DNA of 64,000 bases from Gnetum montanum (taxonomy: Eukaryota; Streptophyta; Gnetopsida; Gnetales; Gnetaceae). How positions within the stretch are numbered: position 1 is the stretch's first letter; every line of letters begins with the position of its first letter. The notes under the pieces were generated by a model. That model saw only the letters and a list, made by a program, of their open reading frames with translations, did no database searches and had not been told where the DNA came from. The DNA is taken from positions 1,006-65,005 of the forward strand of contig MNCI01035078.1 of NCBI GenBank assembly GCA_015680685.1, written 5' to 3'. Shown in pieces: positions 46,016 through 58,500 of this stretch. Position numbers and translations under genes: made by a program.

Positions 46016-46498
46016 TGTGATTTTTAGATCATTTGTGATAACAAGAAAAAATAAATCAATAGAAAAATACAATAATATATTTTGGGGAAAAACAAGAAAA
46101 AGCCAAGCAAGAAAAAGGCTTCTAGATCTTTATGTTAGCTTAGAGAAAATTTCTCAAACACAATGAATAATCAAAAATGAGAAAGAAGAAAGCATAGGGA
46201 TGAAAGCTAAACACATTGCCTTCAAGGCTTCCTTTTAACCATATTTATAGCATGGGGTGGACATCCAAAAGTTGTGTTAACCAAATGTAAACTATATATT
46301 AAAAGTAGTAAAATGAGGGAGATGAACAATAGTTTTACATTAACTATATTTCAAATATTTGTAGTTAAATTCTCAAGACTGTAGTTTATTACAACATATC
46401 TATTATACCATACAAATACAAAAAGGATCATTCTTGTAATCAAAGAGATGACAATATTTGAGCTTAGGTGAATGATAGTTGCCCTCACTTCACTCACA
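46016..46498 (-). repeat. COP-1 3' LTR
   Basis: TGTGATTTTTAG start and TTCACTCACA end on the plus strand. AACCATATTTATAGCATGG (near 46240) contains the promoter TATA complement. Matches 50529-51013 throughout. Confidence 0.93.
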
Positions 46499-46509
46499 AT
46501 TCTTCCTCT
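46499..46509 (-). other. COP-1 polypurine tract
   Basis: Minus-strand AGAGGAAGAAT directly before the LTR TGTGAG. Confidence 0.75.
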
Positions 46510-47096
46510 TGAAGCCAAAGTTGCCATGAAGCTTGATCTAGACCTTAGATGATATCACCTTTCATGACACCAACAACTATTTGACACCATAAAATTTTTT
46601 TAGCAAATAAATATTTTATCATCATATCAACAAGATTCTCTTCTATCTTAGTTTTTTCAAGAAGAAACCTTTATTCATTTATTTGCTCTCAAATATAGTG
46701 ATACTGTATTTCTAAATGTTTTGTCCTACTATGGAAAGTGAAATTCTTGGATATATAAATTGGACTTTGATTATCATAGCCAATTTTCTCAATATTTTTA
46801 TGAATTCTAAGTTCAACCACTAATCTTTGAAGCCATGTTACTTCCCTACTAGCTAGCTTTTCAGGAACGTATTTTTCTTCAATTGTAGACTACGCAACCC
46901 AAGACTGGAATTGGCTTTTCCAAGAGATAGCATCATCAAAGATATTAAACACATATCCACTGGTTGATTTTCTTTTGTCTAATTTCCCACCCTAATCAGC
47001 ATCCCCATAACTATGTAGAATGGAAGAATCACTTTGATAACAAATACCAAAGTTCATAATGCCACAGAGATATCGAAAAGCTCATTTCACAACAAT
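46510..47096 (-). pseudogene. pol: COP-1 RNase H
   Basis: Minus strand after RT: a DKRKSTSGYVFN segment near 46980, DDAISWKSQFQ near 46920, then a degraded catalytic Glu region, ISKN and HLEIQYH near 46740. Several stops. It finishes the polyprotein near 46560-46640. Confidence 0.8.
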
Positions 47097-48275
47097 CTAG
47101 TGTTGTTTCCCTAGATTAGACATATACCTGTTGAGTTTTCCAACAATGTATGTAATATCATATCTAGTATTGATCATTACATACATTAAACTGCCAATAA
47201 CACTAGCAGATGAAATTTTTATCATGAGCTCTTTTTTATCATCTATCTTGGAGCATTGTTCAATTGACAGTTTCATCCCAGTTTTACAAGATGTTGCCAC
47301 AGGCTTACAATCTTGCATATTATATTTATTTAAGATATTTTGCACATATGTATATTGTTGAATCCAAAGTTTGTTATTACCTCTATTTCTTTTAATTTCC
47401 ATGCCCAAAATTATTTTAATAACACCAAGATCTTTCATTTCAAACCGAGAGGAAAGAAGTTGTTTCAACTCGTTAATTTCATCCATGTCACTTCCTGCTA
47501 TTAACATGTCATCAATATATAGTAGTAAAATTAAGAGTTTTCCTTTTTTAATTTTGACATATAAGCAAGAGTCTTCTTGACTTCTAATGAATTCTTGACT
47601 TCTAATGAATTCAAGATTTAAAATGTGTTCATTAAATTTTTTATTCCATATCCTTGGTGCTTGTTTGAGCCCATATAATGGTTTTAGCGATTGACACAAC
47701 ATATGCTCTTTTCCTTTCACTTCATACCCTTTAGGTTGAAGCATATGTATTTCTTTGTCAAGATCATGATTGAGGAAAGTAGTTTTTACATTAATTTGTT
47801 TAGGTAATAGATCATAAGGTGCTACTACTGATAGCAATGATCTAATAGATGCTGATTTTACCATAGGGGAGAAGATTTCATCATAATCAATTTCCTTCTT
47901 TTCAGAATAGCCCTTAGCAACAAGATGTGCTTTAAACTAGTCACTAGATCTACTTTTGAATACCCACTTACATCTAATTAGTTTTCTATCAAATGGAAAT
48001 TCAACTAATTCCCATGTCTTATTCTTATGAATAGTAGACATTTCATTATCCATTGCTTGCTTTCATTCTTTATAATAAAGAGATGTACATGCTTCATCAT
48101 AAGTAAGTGGTTCAACTTCAACAATTATAATTTGATCTTCAAATTGAGTGGATAATTTTCTTATGCGACTAGACTATCTTAAGGATTGTGAAGTTGATGA
48201 AGCATCATGTTGATACTCTATTTCCTCATCTTCACTTACACATCTTTATTTGTACTTATTTCTTATATATTATTC
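47097..48275 (-). pseudogene. pol: COP-1 reverse transcriptase
   Basis: A long open stretch 47864-47097 (255 residues). It has QINVKTTFLNHDL, LYGLKQAPRIWNKKFNEH, LLILLLYIDDMLIAGSD with the catalytic YIDD intact, FEMKDLG, ILGMEI, and SLMYVM...TRYDI. The N-terminal part (48275-47865) is interrupted by stops. A tandem 18-bp duplication (about 47573-47608) repeats EFIRSQ twice. Among the least decayed coding blocks in the window. Confidence 0.92.
47573..47608. repeat. 18-bp tandem duplication in COP-1 RT
   Basis: TTCTTGACTTCTAATGAA occurs twice in a row and stays in frame, adding six residues. Confidence 0.85.
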
Positions 48276-49068
48276 ACAACATCCTATTGGTTAAGAGCAA
48301 TATCTCCTACCAAGGGAGGATGATCCTTTGAATTTCCTTTATTAACTTGAAAAGATACATGACCAAGTGTTACATCATGAGAGAGATTATGCTTAATATG
48401 TTTGCAAGACTCTCTAAGTACAAGATCATGACTATAGATAACCCTCTTACTTTCTACGTTGTAGAACTTATAAGCTTTAACACCATGATCATAACCAAGG
48501 AAAATACATTTCATAGACTTATAGTCTAATTTTGATCACATCCAAAAACTCAAAGATGATTAAAATTTATAGACTTGTCATTCCATATTTCTTCTTGAAT
48601 CTTTCCATCAATTGTAAAGGATGCAGACCTATTAATGAGATGATAGGTAATCATTATAGCTTTTGCCCGAAAATGTTGACCAAGACCAGCTTCACATAGC
48701 ATGTATCTAATTCTTTTTAGCAATGTTCTATTAAAATGTTTAGCTACTCCATTATGTTCAGTAGTTCCTAGAATATTCTTTTGCCTGTATATGCCATGTT
48801 TTTTATAAAAATTGTCAAAAGCATGGGAGAAAAATTCATGACCATTATCTATTCTGAGAACCTTGATTTTCTTTCTTGAATAATTTTCAACAAGAGCTTT
48901 GAACTCTTTAAATTTTTCAAATACTTCAAACTTATGTTTCATTAAATAGATCCAAGCTTTCCTTGAGAAATCATTAATGAATGAAATATAATTTGTAGCA
49001 CCTCCAAGTGAGAATGTTTGCAAGTCTTTAACTAGTTCACATACATCACTATGTATTAACTCTAACAC
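48276..49068 (-). pseudogene. pol: COP-1 integrase
   Basis: Open block 49068-48550: LIHSDVCELVK (first Asp), INDFSRKAWIYLMKHK, VLRIDNGHEF (second Asp; Gly-Gly-Glu region altered), and a degraded Glu region where the family has E and this copy reads THAVAKHFN-like residues. It continues 48514-48284 with CIFLGYDHGVKAYK. One frameshift near 48540. Copia-type DDE integrase, inactive by the Glu region and frameshift. Confidence 0.88.
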
Positions 49069-49269
49069 TTAATTAACTTTAGCATTACTTCTTAGCATTC
49101 TTGAATGTGTTTGTTTACCAAGTAGGCAATGATAACAAAAATTCAAAGATTCTTCTATAAGGTTAATTTTACCTTTTTTATACAATTCCTTTGAACTTTT
49201 TTCACTTAAATGTGTTAATCTTCTATGCCAAAGATCAATGCTTGAATGCAAGTTAGTATTGGGTACCAT
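49069..49269 (-). pseudogene. pol: COP-1 GAG-pre-integrase domain
   Basis: LWHRRLTHLSEKSSKELYK followed by CYHCLLGKQ: the His-His-Cys-Cys zinc-binding module (W-H-R-x-L-x-H, then C-x2-C) that precedes copia integrases. Open for 66 codons, ending at a TAA just before the core. Confidence 0.87.
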
Positions 49270-49483
49270 GTTGAAGTTGTCCTACAATGTTCTTGCTTCC
49301 AATTGATATAGTCTTCCCACCTTTACACTAGTGGATAGAGGTAAAGACCCTTGCAATATTTTACAATGTCCTTCACCAAATATGATAGTTAGACCTATAG
49401 AATCTAACTCTCTCACAAACAAGAGACTCATTGTGAGTTTATACACATGATGGACATTAGATATAGTTTTAATGCTTCCATCC

Positions 49484-49730
49484 TTAGACTAGATTTAAGT
49501 TCACTATATCAAAAAACATTGTAAAGAGCATCATCACTAGTTTGATCACATCAAGATTACTAACAAAGTATTTACAAAACCATTCAAGGTATAGGGTATA
49601 GTGATATGAAGCACCAAAATCAATATACCAAGAAACTCTCTCAGTGTCATCAATTGATGACATCATATACAAATCTCCCTCTCGATGAGAAGGAGGAATT
49701 TCATTTTTATAATTATTATTCACAAATGCC
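49484..49730 (-). pseudogene. pol: COP-1 aspartic protease
   Basis: WYIDFGASYHYT near 49630-49600 is the active-site region: catalytic Asp kept, next residue changed to Phe. The downstream part is short and frameshifted. Confidence 0.78.
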
Positions 49731-50480
49731 TTTTCTTTCTTTGATGATTTACAAATTTTTTAAGATGATCAATCTTTCCATAATTCCAACATAGTTTTGT
49801 GGAATTTTTTTGGGATCTCAGAGGTTTAAATTATGGGATTTTATTCAACTTTAAGTTGGAGCTTTTGGAAAGGAAAAGATCACTTTGGATAGGGGTAGAT
49901 CTTTTAATTCTCCTTTCTTCACTGAGGAGTTGGGCTACAATAGTATCAAAATTAAGAGTTGATACAAAATTACTCACTAACATTACTAAAGTATTCTAGG
50001 ACTTAGGAAGAGATTCTAAAAGATATATACAATGATCTTCCTCTTTCATTTTATCTTTAACTACTTCAAGTTGCATCATGATGATGTTGAAGATACTTAG
50101 ATGATCAATAATTAACATACCTTTAGACACCTTAAATGTGTGTAAATTCCTCCCATGAAATAATTTGTTAGCAATAGATTTTTTTTGATACAAATCTTTT
50201 AATTTGTCCCATAGATCTTTGGTAGTTAGAACTCTAGAAACATTAATTAGCATCAAACAAGAGAGACACAAATGAATTTTTCTTTGTGCCTTTCTATCCA
50301 AGGCCTCCTAGTTTGAATCTATGATGATAGTAGGCTTTGAATCAATAATTACTTGCCAGAGATCTTTTTTTGACAAGAAGATCCTCCATGTACATTCTCC
50401 AAACTTCATAATCATTGCTAGAGAATTTTTCAATTTTGATTTTTACTTAGTTTGCCATATCTTGAAATTAAAAAACACCA
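49731..50480 (-). pseudogene. gag: COP-1 gag
   Basis: Copia gag of the UBN2 type. Open block 50301-49996: KDLWDKLKDLYQKKS, LHTFKVSKG, LEVVKDKMKEEDH, YLLESLP. A zinc knuckle relic near 49790-49750 reads CWNYGKIDHLKKF, with two cysteines replaced by Tyr and Phe. Start near 50460. Confidence 0.85.
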
Positions 50481-50510
50481 CAAAAGAAGAAATAAATCAT
50501 CACCAAAGTA

Positions 50511-50526
50511 CCTGGCTTTGATACCA
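50511..50526 (-). other. COP-1 primer binding site (initiator tRNA-Met)
   Basis: Minus-strand TGGTATCAAAGCCAGG, two bases from the LTR; one change from TGGTATCAGAGCCAGG. Confidence 0.92.
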
Positions 50527-50528
50527 AT

Positions 50529-51013
50529 TATTATTTTTAGCTTGTTTGTGATAATAGTAAAAAAAATAAATCAACAAAAAACAAAATAATATATCCTAGG
50601 GAAAAACAAGAAAAATCCCAGCAAGAAATAGGCTTTTCAATCTTTATTTCAGGCCAAAGAGAATTTATCAAACACAATGAACATTAGAGAATGGAAAAGA
50701 AGAAAGCATAGGGATGAAAGACAAACACATTACCTTCAATGCTTTCTTGTAACTATATTTATAGTATTTGATGGAAATTTTCAAGTAGTGTTAATCGAAT
50801 GTAAACTAGATATTAGCAATAGCAAAATGATGGAGATGAACAATACTTTTACACTAACTATATTTCAAATATTTATAGTTAAATACTCAACACTATAGTT
50901 TATTACTACATAACTATTATACCATAAAATTACAAAAAAAGATAGTGCTTGTAATCAAAGAGATGACAATATCTGAGCTTATGTGAATGACAGTTGCCTT
51001 TACTTCACTCACA
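50529..51013 (-). repeat. COP-1 5' LTR
   Basis: Partner of 46016-46498. It keeps the AACTATATTTATAGTATTTG promoter complement near 50755 and ends CACTCACA. Confidence 0.93.
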
Positions 51014-52880
51014 CTAAGAACTTCAAGCTTCACACTAGTTGTCTCCAACTTTTGTTTGGTCTCTTTGTGGTACTTGAATTCTACCTCATATAGGAGGTAC
51101 AAATTGGCCACCTATTTCTCCAACTCTTTTCTTGGCCTGCCTATAGTCAAGGTAGCCAAGTTTGCATATTGGAGGTTGGTGAGCTCCATGTATTCAATCA
51201 TCTTCTTAATCTACAACTCTTTGAGATGGATCTCAACTTTATTGTATGTGTTTAAGACACACAAAATTGGCTATCATACATTGCCTCTTTGTTGGAGTTG
51301 TTGGAGGACCTCATTCATCTTCATCTTAGTTAACTAAATCTCTTTCGCGTTTATCTCCTTGAGGAGCGCAACCTAGTCCTTGTAATGATTTTTCACGTGT
51401 TCAAATTTTAGGGCCTCATTCTTCCAATGTTTATGTCAATGACCATTTTTTTTGGCAAAGTGCTTGGACTTCCTCCATGGAGAGATTTCAAATTTACGTT
51501 TCTAACCTTATTAAGTTAAGGTTTACCTTGGCTAGTTGCTCATATTATTGTTGGAGGAATTTGACCATTTGGTCCTTTTGCTACTCAAGATTTTGCAAGT
51601 GGTGAATATACTTAGTGAGGACCAAGTTTTCTTTGTGAACTTAAGCCAAGTTCTTATTAGTGTTGAATGCTAGTTTTGATAAGGAGATGTCAAATATCAC
51701 AATCTCCTTTGCATTGTCAACCTCTTAGAGTTTTTATTGAAGTTGCTAGAAAGCTTCATCTCCATTAAGGTTTGGGTTGAGAATGGTAGGGTTGAAGAGA
51801 TGCGGCCACAACTTTGCAACTTTAGAAACCAACCATTGGTTTTTGATGGTGGTTGCTTGCAACTAAGAATTGGTAATGATTAATTCACCCTTGGTCTCTA
51901 GTAGACTAGGTTACTGTAATCTCATCTGGGAGATCAAATATCTTAGGAAGTGGTTATCCAGTTCCCACCAGTCAGTCCAATACTTTCTTGTGTTAGGTAA
52001 CACTAAGCTGACCACTCCTTACTCATGTGAAAGCATGAACATATTTTAGTGCAAGAATGTCTGGTACTATTGACACAGGAGTATTTAGAACCTTAGCCAT
52101 CTTATTGGCCACCACTTCCATTGCTACCTCTTGTCAATGGTGCTTCATCTCTAGGACAATTGGCCCCTCACCTTCCTCTAGGTGCACTGAGAAAGTTACA
52201 GTGTTCCTAAAAGTTTAAGGAAACTCTTGTCTAGGGATGAACACTATAAATTTTGAGGCATTCATTGTATAGAGAATTGTGGGATAGTTTCCTCTAGCCA
52301 ATTGGTGGTCCTGGTGATCTCATTGAGATGGCTCAATGCTAGATGGTAAACTGATGGCTCTCCATCACTTGTTAAGCCATGTTGTTATTATAGTAGCTAC
52401 TCATGTAGTTTTTTGTTCTTTTTTTTAGTTGCATGGGCTTCTAGTGTGGTCTTCCCAATAGGTGGTGGTGGTGGTTGCTCCTCTTCCAATAGCTTTGTGG
52501 TTGCTTTGTCTTTCATCATCTCTTACATAGATGTAGTAGGAGCATGGTGGGGAGTGTCATTGACATAGTGTGCTATGCCTCCCCTTCTAAAATTTTTTTT
52601 GATGAGGCACAGATAGCGGAGCATCTTTCTCACTTATTTTCTTTAAAGTTCTTATCAATTTGTAGGTAGATTAGTTGAGGAAAGTTGATGGGAAATTTAC
52701 CACTTAGAGCAGTGCACACACATGCGAAGAAAGCTATGACCTTGTTGGGCCTTACTATATGATTTAAGTGATTGGTTGTTATCTTAAAATATGCAAGCTT
52801 TGCCTTGGTTAATATGTTGTACTCCTTGTAGTTCACCCCATAGCAACATTGGATCCATTCTTTCTTAGCTTCAAGGTCCA
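51014..52880 (-). pseudogene. ATH-3 ORFX, N-terminal and coiled-coil part
   Basis: Minus-strand ORFX. The conserved segment (52880-52640) reads KKEWIQ, ILTKAKLAYFKI, RPNKV (52752-52738) and is open in frame. A Pro-rich hinge lies near 52480. A long helical region with regular hydrophobic spacing runs to 51014 (for example YLLYEVEFKYHKETKQKLE), where COP-1 cuts it. It aligns with ATH-0 12950-14960. It is fused upstream to the integrase of the same element. Function unknown; coiled coil suggests self-association. Confidence 0.72.
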
Positions 52881-52995
52881 TGTGTGTAGAAGATGAATTG
52901 TCAATGATGGTAGTAGCTTCAACCCACTTAGTGTAATAGTCAAAAATGACTATGATATACACCTTTTGGTTGAACATAGGGTTGATGCATCCCAT
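52630..52995 (-). pseudogene. In-frame fusion of ATH-3 integrase core and ORFX
   Basis: A single 121-codon open frame. Its first part (IVIFDYYTKWVEATTI) is integrase core. From about 52880 it becomes the ORFX conserved segment (STHMDLEAKKEW). In ATH-0 these two lie several kilobases apart across spacer, promoter and intron, so a deletion of about 3 kb made the join. The frame happens to be kept. Confidence 0.8.
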
Positions 52996-53340
52996 GAAGT
53001 TGATGCTCCAAAGATTGAAAGGCTCTAGTAGTTGAATCTATTATTGGAGCTCTTCCATTCATGTAGTCATCCCTCCATCTCTTTGTCATATGTCACACAA
53101 ATAGAAGAACTAATGGGCATCCTTGAAAATCATTGGCCAATAATATCCTACCATTAAGATTTTAATGATTGTCCTTCTATAGGCATAGTGGCCCCCACAA
53201 GTGCCTTCTTGAGCATCTTGGAGGACTCAAATTTAATCAGCATTAGGTACATACCATTGTACTAGACTATTAACAGAGCTCTTGTAGAGGTTACCCTTTA
53301 TTTCCTTGTAGTGTTTGGCCTGGTAAAGAAATTGTTATTT
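52881..53340 (-). pseudogene. pol: ATH-3 integrase, N-terminal part
   Basis: Minus strand: zinc-binding region VLQDAQEGTCGGHY (first His replaced by Gln) and a broken Cys pair near 53100. The core starts at INFMG, with the first catalytic Asp changed to Asn. It is cut off before the second Asp by the join to ORFX. Confidence 0.82.
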
Positions 53341-54960
53341 CTTCTTGGGGTTCCATTCATGTGGCAGATCCTAAGTAAGTAGGTAGGAGAGGATGTAATC
53401 ATACTAGTTAAAATCCTTGGGATTTTCAACTTTAATAACTTTGAAAAAGAGAAGTTCATCTAGAAAATAATAAGATAATGGTCATTCATTCTTCTTGTTG
53501 TCCCATTTAACTAAGACAAGTGGTTAGTGATCACATTCTTGGTTCCGTTTTTGTCTACCATCGTAAGGTCAAACTCCTAAAGAATCACCAATCACTGTAT
53601 GACATAGGGACTTACCATTAGTTTGTTCATAAGGAATTGGATAGCACTATGGTTTTTGTGCACAAAAAATTGGTATTCAAGCACATAATTTCTGAATTTT
53701 TCTAAGGCATACACAGCTACCATTAAGTTCTTTTTTAGTGATGGTGTAGTTTAATTATGCATCCACAATGTTTCATCTTGCACAATGGATATAATAGGGA
53801 CATTTTTGATCATCCAATTATGTAAGCATAGCCCCCAAAGCATAATTGGATGCATCAATCATGATGTGGAATGGCCTGGATCGGTCATGTGCCCATAGAC
53901 TTGGGGCTAATACAAGTTTCTATTTTAACTATTAGAATGTGCTCTTACATTTCTTGGTTCAAGTGAATGGTTCATCCTTCTTTATGATTCTACCAATGGT
54001 TTAGCAATTTTCAAGAAGTTCTCAATGAAGCATCTATAATAACTAATGTGTCCAAGGAATGACCTTACATCTTTTATCATTTCAGGTTGCCTAGTTATTC
54101 CTTGGATGACCTATACTTTTTTTTAGGTCCACCTCAATCCATTTGTTGAAAATTTTGTGCCCCAAGATAATTCCTTCTTGGATCATCAAGTGGCTCTTTT
54201 ACCAGTCAAGCCTCAAATTGGTCTCTGGATATTTTTGAAGTACTTGCTTAAGGAATTCCAAGACTTGCTCAAATGTAGCCTCATAGGTAGAGAAGTAATC
54301 CATGAAGGCTTATACCATGCTACCAATCTATTGTTGAAACATGTTGAGGACCAATCATTGGAAATTAGCATAGACATTAAATAGGCAAAAGGGCATCTTC
54401 CTGTATGCAAAATTTTCCCAGGGAATTGTGAATGTAGTTTTGGATTGGTCCTCTTGTGCTATGTGGATTTGGTTATAGCCACTATCCAAGAAGCTGTAAT
54501 AACAATGCCTCACTATGGTATCCAACGCTTAGTTCATAAATAGCAATAGAAAGTGGTCTTGGTATGTTGCCATATTCAACAACTAAAAGTCTATGAAAAC
54601 TCTCCATTTGCCTCATTTTTTTGGAGTAATAATGAGTGGGCTAACCCATTCGCTATCCATAATCAGGTAGATGAACCTAGCTTTGAGGAGTTACTCAATC
54701 TTTTCCTTGATAATATGCTTAAGCTTAGGGTTCAATTGTTGTTGCAATTTCCTCTTTAGCTTGATGGAGGAGTCTGTGTAGATATGGTGTTGGCATATCT
54801 AAGGATCTATTCCTATAAGCTCATGATAGGGCTAAGTAAATCTTATTGATCATTTGTTTACCACTCTCAACAATTTCTATTTTTGTTTAGAAGCAAGTTT
54901 GACATTTATGATGATTGGCTTACCATTTTTGAGAAAAGCATATTCCATGCCTACTAGTAG
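53341..54960 (-). pseudogene. pol: ATH-3 reverse transcriptase and RNase H
   Basis: RT on the minus strand from about 54960. It includes GIDP and WSYHEL-like region near 54820, a PFV-like segment near 54640, SYSGYNQIHIAQED near 54470, and FMDYF near 54290, where the second catalytic Asp is Tyr. The connection (EGIILGHKI near 54170) is followed by RNase H (53900-53500), with VADHLS-like sequence near 53520. Colinear with ATH-2. Decayed by stops and small frameshifts. Confidence 0.85.
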
Positions 54961-55155
54961 AGCCTTTAATTTAAGGAACTCTTACTTTAAGCTTTTAGGG
55001 ATCTCCAACTCTCCCTAGTCCATCTTGATTTGTGCATGGAAGAGTTCATGATGGAGTTGCTCCATTTTGTCCATGATTTGCACATAGGTGCTGGTAAGGA
55101 TCTCAGCTGGTTCTAGGCACATGATTGATTTAGTTTCATTATTTGTTATCAACCT

Positions 55156-55730
55156 CTAGATACCTTCTTGTTTTGTGGTTGCTGCATATAGGAACCTTTG
55201 AATCACTACTATTTCAACACACTGACTGCATGCTTGAAGTGATGTGTCTTTGTTGGTCCATATTTTTTGATGGCAATGGTACCTTGTGTCACTATATGCG
55301 ATGCATGAAACTCTTTTCTTCTCCACTTTACCTAATTCATTTTCCTTGAAAATTTCCAAGGAAAAGTCTCAAATCCTTTTTTTTGGAATTTATTATGCTT
55401 AACAATGGCCTTCCCATATGATAGAGAATTCCCCCTTGCAATTCTTCACATGGATCACTAGGAAATTAATAGGATAGGACCATCCACAAATGGTGGTTAC
55501 AATGTCCTCTACTAATTATAGAGGGATAGTGATGAACTGATCTACCAAATCCAATTTGATGTTTCTCTTTTTTAAAGGAGATAGGTTCCAAGCCTTGTAC
55601 ATTTCTTGGAAAATCAAGTTAAATCTGGAACTTAAATCTAAAAGAGTCTTGCATAGTTTATTTCCTGCAACCTATAAATAGATGAGGGGACTCTTAGGAT
55701 TAGATCATTTCCTAGAAAGATGGTTGATCT
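55156..55730 (-). pseudogene. pol: ATH-3 aspartic protease
   Basis: Minus strand: LIYL near 55690, then LLDLSS-like active-site region near 55650 (Asp kept, Gly changed), a PLNLVEDIVT-like segment and FLVIHVKNCKGEF. The C-terminal part is open at 55359-55156 (KKRVSCIAYSDT). Confidence 0.78.
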
Positions 55731-55734
55731 TTAT

Positions 55735-58354
55735 CTAATGTATGATTGCATGGGTCAACATGATAGTGTGGATTTGGGGAGATTTTTGATTTAAAGGTAG
55801 CATAGTAGGAATTTTAGAGGTAGAAGTGGCTGATTTGGCAGCCATGTGTTTGTGAGGATTTTTTAGCATTAATGGTTCTAAAGAATGACCTTTTAGGAGG
55901 CTTGGATTTTGGACCACTAGGATGGATATCTAGCTATAAATTCTCTATGCTCATGGCATTTCTTTGCTATGGCTATGTCGGAATTTCACCTTGCATAGGT
56001 GGAGTATGTAAAAAAGGTGTTGTTGGTTATGATGTAGGAGTTGATGGGTGTTAAGGAGGATAGAAGGGAAAAGGAGAGTTCCCGCTTGGAGAAGGTGCTC
56101 TATAGTATTTTAGAGGATAGTAGTGGTAAGGAAAGGAGGTGTGACTAGAGGAGTCACATGGGGATATAGGCTATTGGACATAGTATTTGTAGGGATAAGG
56201 TTTCTTGCAAGGATATTATTGCTATGATGGTGGCATCCCCCATGATTGTTGGTGTTGCCACTACTGATACTACTCTTAAGGTTGAGGAGGTGCTCCACTT
56301 GGACAATACATTTGGTGGTGGAATTGCTGCCTCTAGTTTCCTTGTGGATAAGGCAACTACCTAGGTGCTTGCCATTTTGCCAGTCTAGGATTTAAAGTGT
56401 ACACCCCAGATTCTTATAGATGTGATACCATTAGAAAAAATCCTTTGGGATGTTCATATTGATAAATGTCATAATCATCATCATCTATTTATAAATCTAC
56501 AATCTCCTCTACTACAACAACATTATCCTTGTTTCTATGATATCCCTATTCTACATCCTTTTCCTTCCTTCTTTCTAGACCACTATCCCTTTGGTCTCTT
56601 ATTTCCTTTGCAAGCTTTAGAGCTATTATAAACTTCTCATTCAAAGAGTTCCACATATTATCTACCTTAGCCAATATTTCAGTCACAAATTTTTGCATCA
56701 ACAAGGTTTTTGTTTGCACCAATTCATCAAGCAATGCCTCCTCACATCATAGAAGTACACCTCCCTTTTGGGAAGGGAGGGATCCCTATTGTACTCTTCT
56801 TCACTTTTTTGTTTCCTAAGTTCATCTTCTTCTTTAGCTACCTGATCAATTAGCCTTTGGAATTTATGGGCCTTTAGCTTAGAAAGTCTACCTTGGGCAT
56901 AGACCCCAAGAGTTTTTCTTATTTCATTCCTAAGTACATCTATGATATGACATAGTTGGTCCCTTTAGAAGTATCCATGGCTTAGGTTTTGGTGCAAAAT
57001 AGAATAGTACCTACCTAAGGCTACATCTAAGAACTTATGATTTTCTTGTTTCCACCCTTGGAATTGTATCCATAGGTTGAACACTCTAGAGTATGTTTGG
57101 TACTTATCATTGAAAAGCTCCAACATCATACTCCATCAACAAATAGATTTTGGTTCTAAAGACCGATGCTAACTTTTAGCTTTCTTAATGAGTATCCTTG
57201 GGAATATTTTTAACTTTTTCCATTCATTTTTAATGTTCTATAAGGCATAGACATCATGAAAGGCTTGTAGATGGTTCTATGGATTTGAGTTATATCCCCC
57301 TTCATATTTGGAGATATTGTTCATATTCAACCTCTTAATTCAACTATCCTTCAAGTGCTTAGTTGCAACTCTAACTACCTCTAAAATCCCCCCCATATTT
57401 CTGGTAGTGAGAAGAGGCTCATCATAGTCATAATGATAATGGTGGCCCTTGTCATGATCATGATGCCTATGATGAGTTTTGCTATGCCTTCTTTCTTGAT
57501 TCTAGTCCTCGCTTTGATGCTATTCTTACCATTGTTCTTGATCATTCCTACAAGATCTACAGTCATCCCTATCCTACTATTCATCTCCATCTTGATTACA
57601 ATTGCTTTTTCTTCTATCTTGACATCTACTCCTCTTGTCACAATTGGAGGAGAAAGATGATGAGGGTGAGCAAGAAGGTGAATTAGCACTAGAATGATGC
57701 TTGCTAGACTCTCTTCTTTGATACCTACCCCAATCATTTTATTTATCTTTTTCTTAATGTCTGTTGTTATCCTTGCTTTTGGATGAATGGTTGCGGGTAT
57801 TATCTTTTGAGGTTCCCTAGACTTTAGAACCATTCTTTCCCTCATCAAGGTTGTCCAAAGTTGATTTTAACCTCTGGTTAAGGATCTCTTCATCAAAGAA
57901 AGGAGGAGAGTCTATGTATTGAAATTGGCCTAAAAAAAGTTCTTGCCTTCTTTGTGCTACTACAAGAGTAACTGGGTTGGGATCCTCTTGCCTTTAGAAG
58001 CCTCATATTATGCTTCCATCTACCGATATATCTTTTGCTAGGCTTCATTGGAATGATAATCCTTGTAAATATGATCTTGAACCTCATACTCTACATTAAG
58101 TGTAATGATGCCTAGCTTGATGAGACTGTTCATCAACATAGTAGTAATGCATTAGTCAGGAGACAACATGATGTTTCCTTCCATAACCCTCCATTAAAAC
58201 TGCTTATCCTAATGTAGGATAAAGGTGAAATCCAAAGTGTAAGGCTTGGATGGGTGTAAATAATGCAAAGATGTTGGGGTGTTTTATGGACCTTTTATCT
58301 TTGATTGGTTCCACTTGTAACTGATGGAGATTTGTCCCTGCAAGAAGAATCCAT
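55735..58354 (-). pseudogene. gag: ATH-3 gag
   Basis: ATG at 58354-58352 (MDSSCRDKSP) matches the other gag starts. N-terminal LDFTFILH and MEGNIMLSP follow. A basic/acidic low-complexity block (57848-57400) is next. The capsid-like region (about 57350-56850) has NMNNISKYEGGYN, MMLELFNDKYQTYS and YAQGRLSKLKAHK. A decayed HPKG motif lies near 56455, then a Pro/Gln/Ser tail to about 55900. Stops in every section. Confidence 0.83.
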
Positions 58355-58482
58355 GTTAGTTCTTGCTAAAAATAGTGTGCTTTGCTCTTATTTCCTTAAT
58401 ATTTTATCATTGAATGATCCTTACAATGTCTTTGTATGATGTCACTATCTTTTCCTACTTAGTGTGCTCAACTAAACTAAAT

Positions 58483-58499
58483 CCCTAGGAATGGTGCCA
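58483..58499 (-). other. ATH-3 primer binding site (tRNA-Asp type)
   Basis: Plus-strand CCCTAGGAATGGTGCCA, about 13 of 17 positions agreeing with the tRNA-Asp 3' end; one base from the LTR. Confidence 0.8.
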
Positions 58500-58500
58500 A

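Larger units (their letters stand above)
46016..51013 (-). mobile_element. COP-1: complete Ty1/copia element
   Basis: LTRs 46016-46498 and 50529-51013, each about 484 bp, with a Met-type primer site and a polypurine tract. Order on the minus strand: gag, protease, GAG-pre-integrase, integrase, RT, RNase H. Flanks TTGAG (46011-46015) and CTAAG (51014-51018) differ only by transitions and are the likely decayed target duplication. It sits in the coiled-coil part of ATH-3 ORFX. The lineage is not SIRE; it could be Tork or a close group. Confidence 0.93.
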
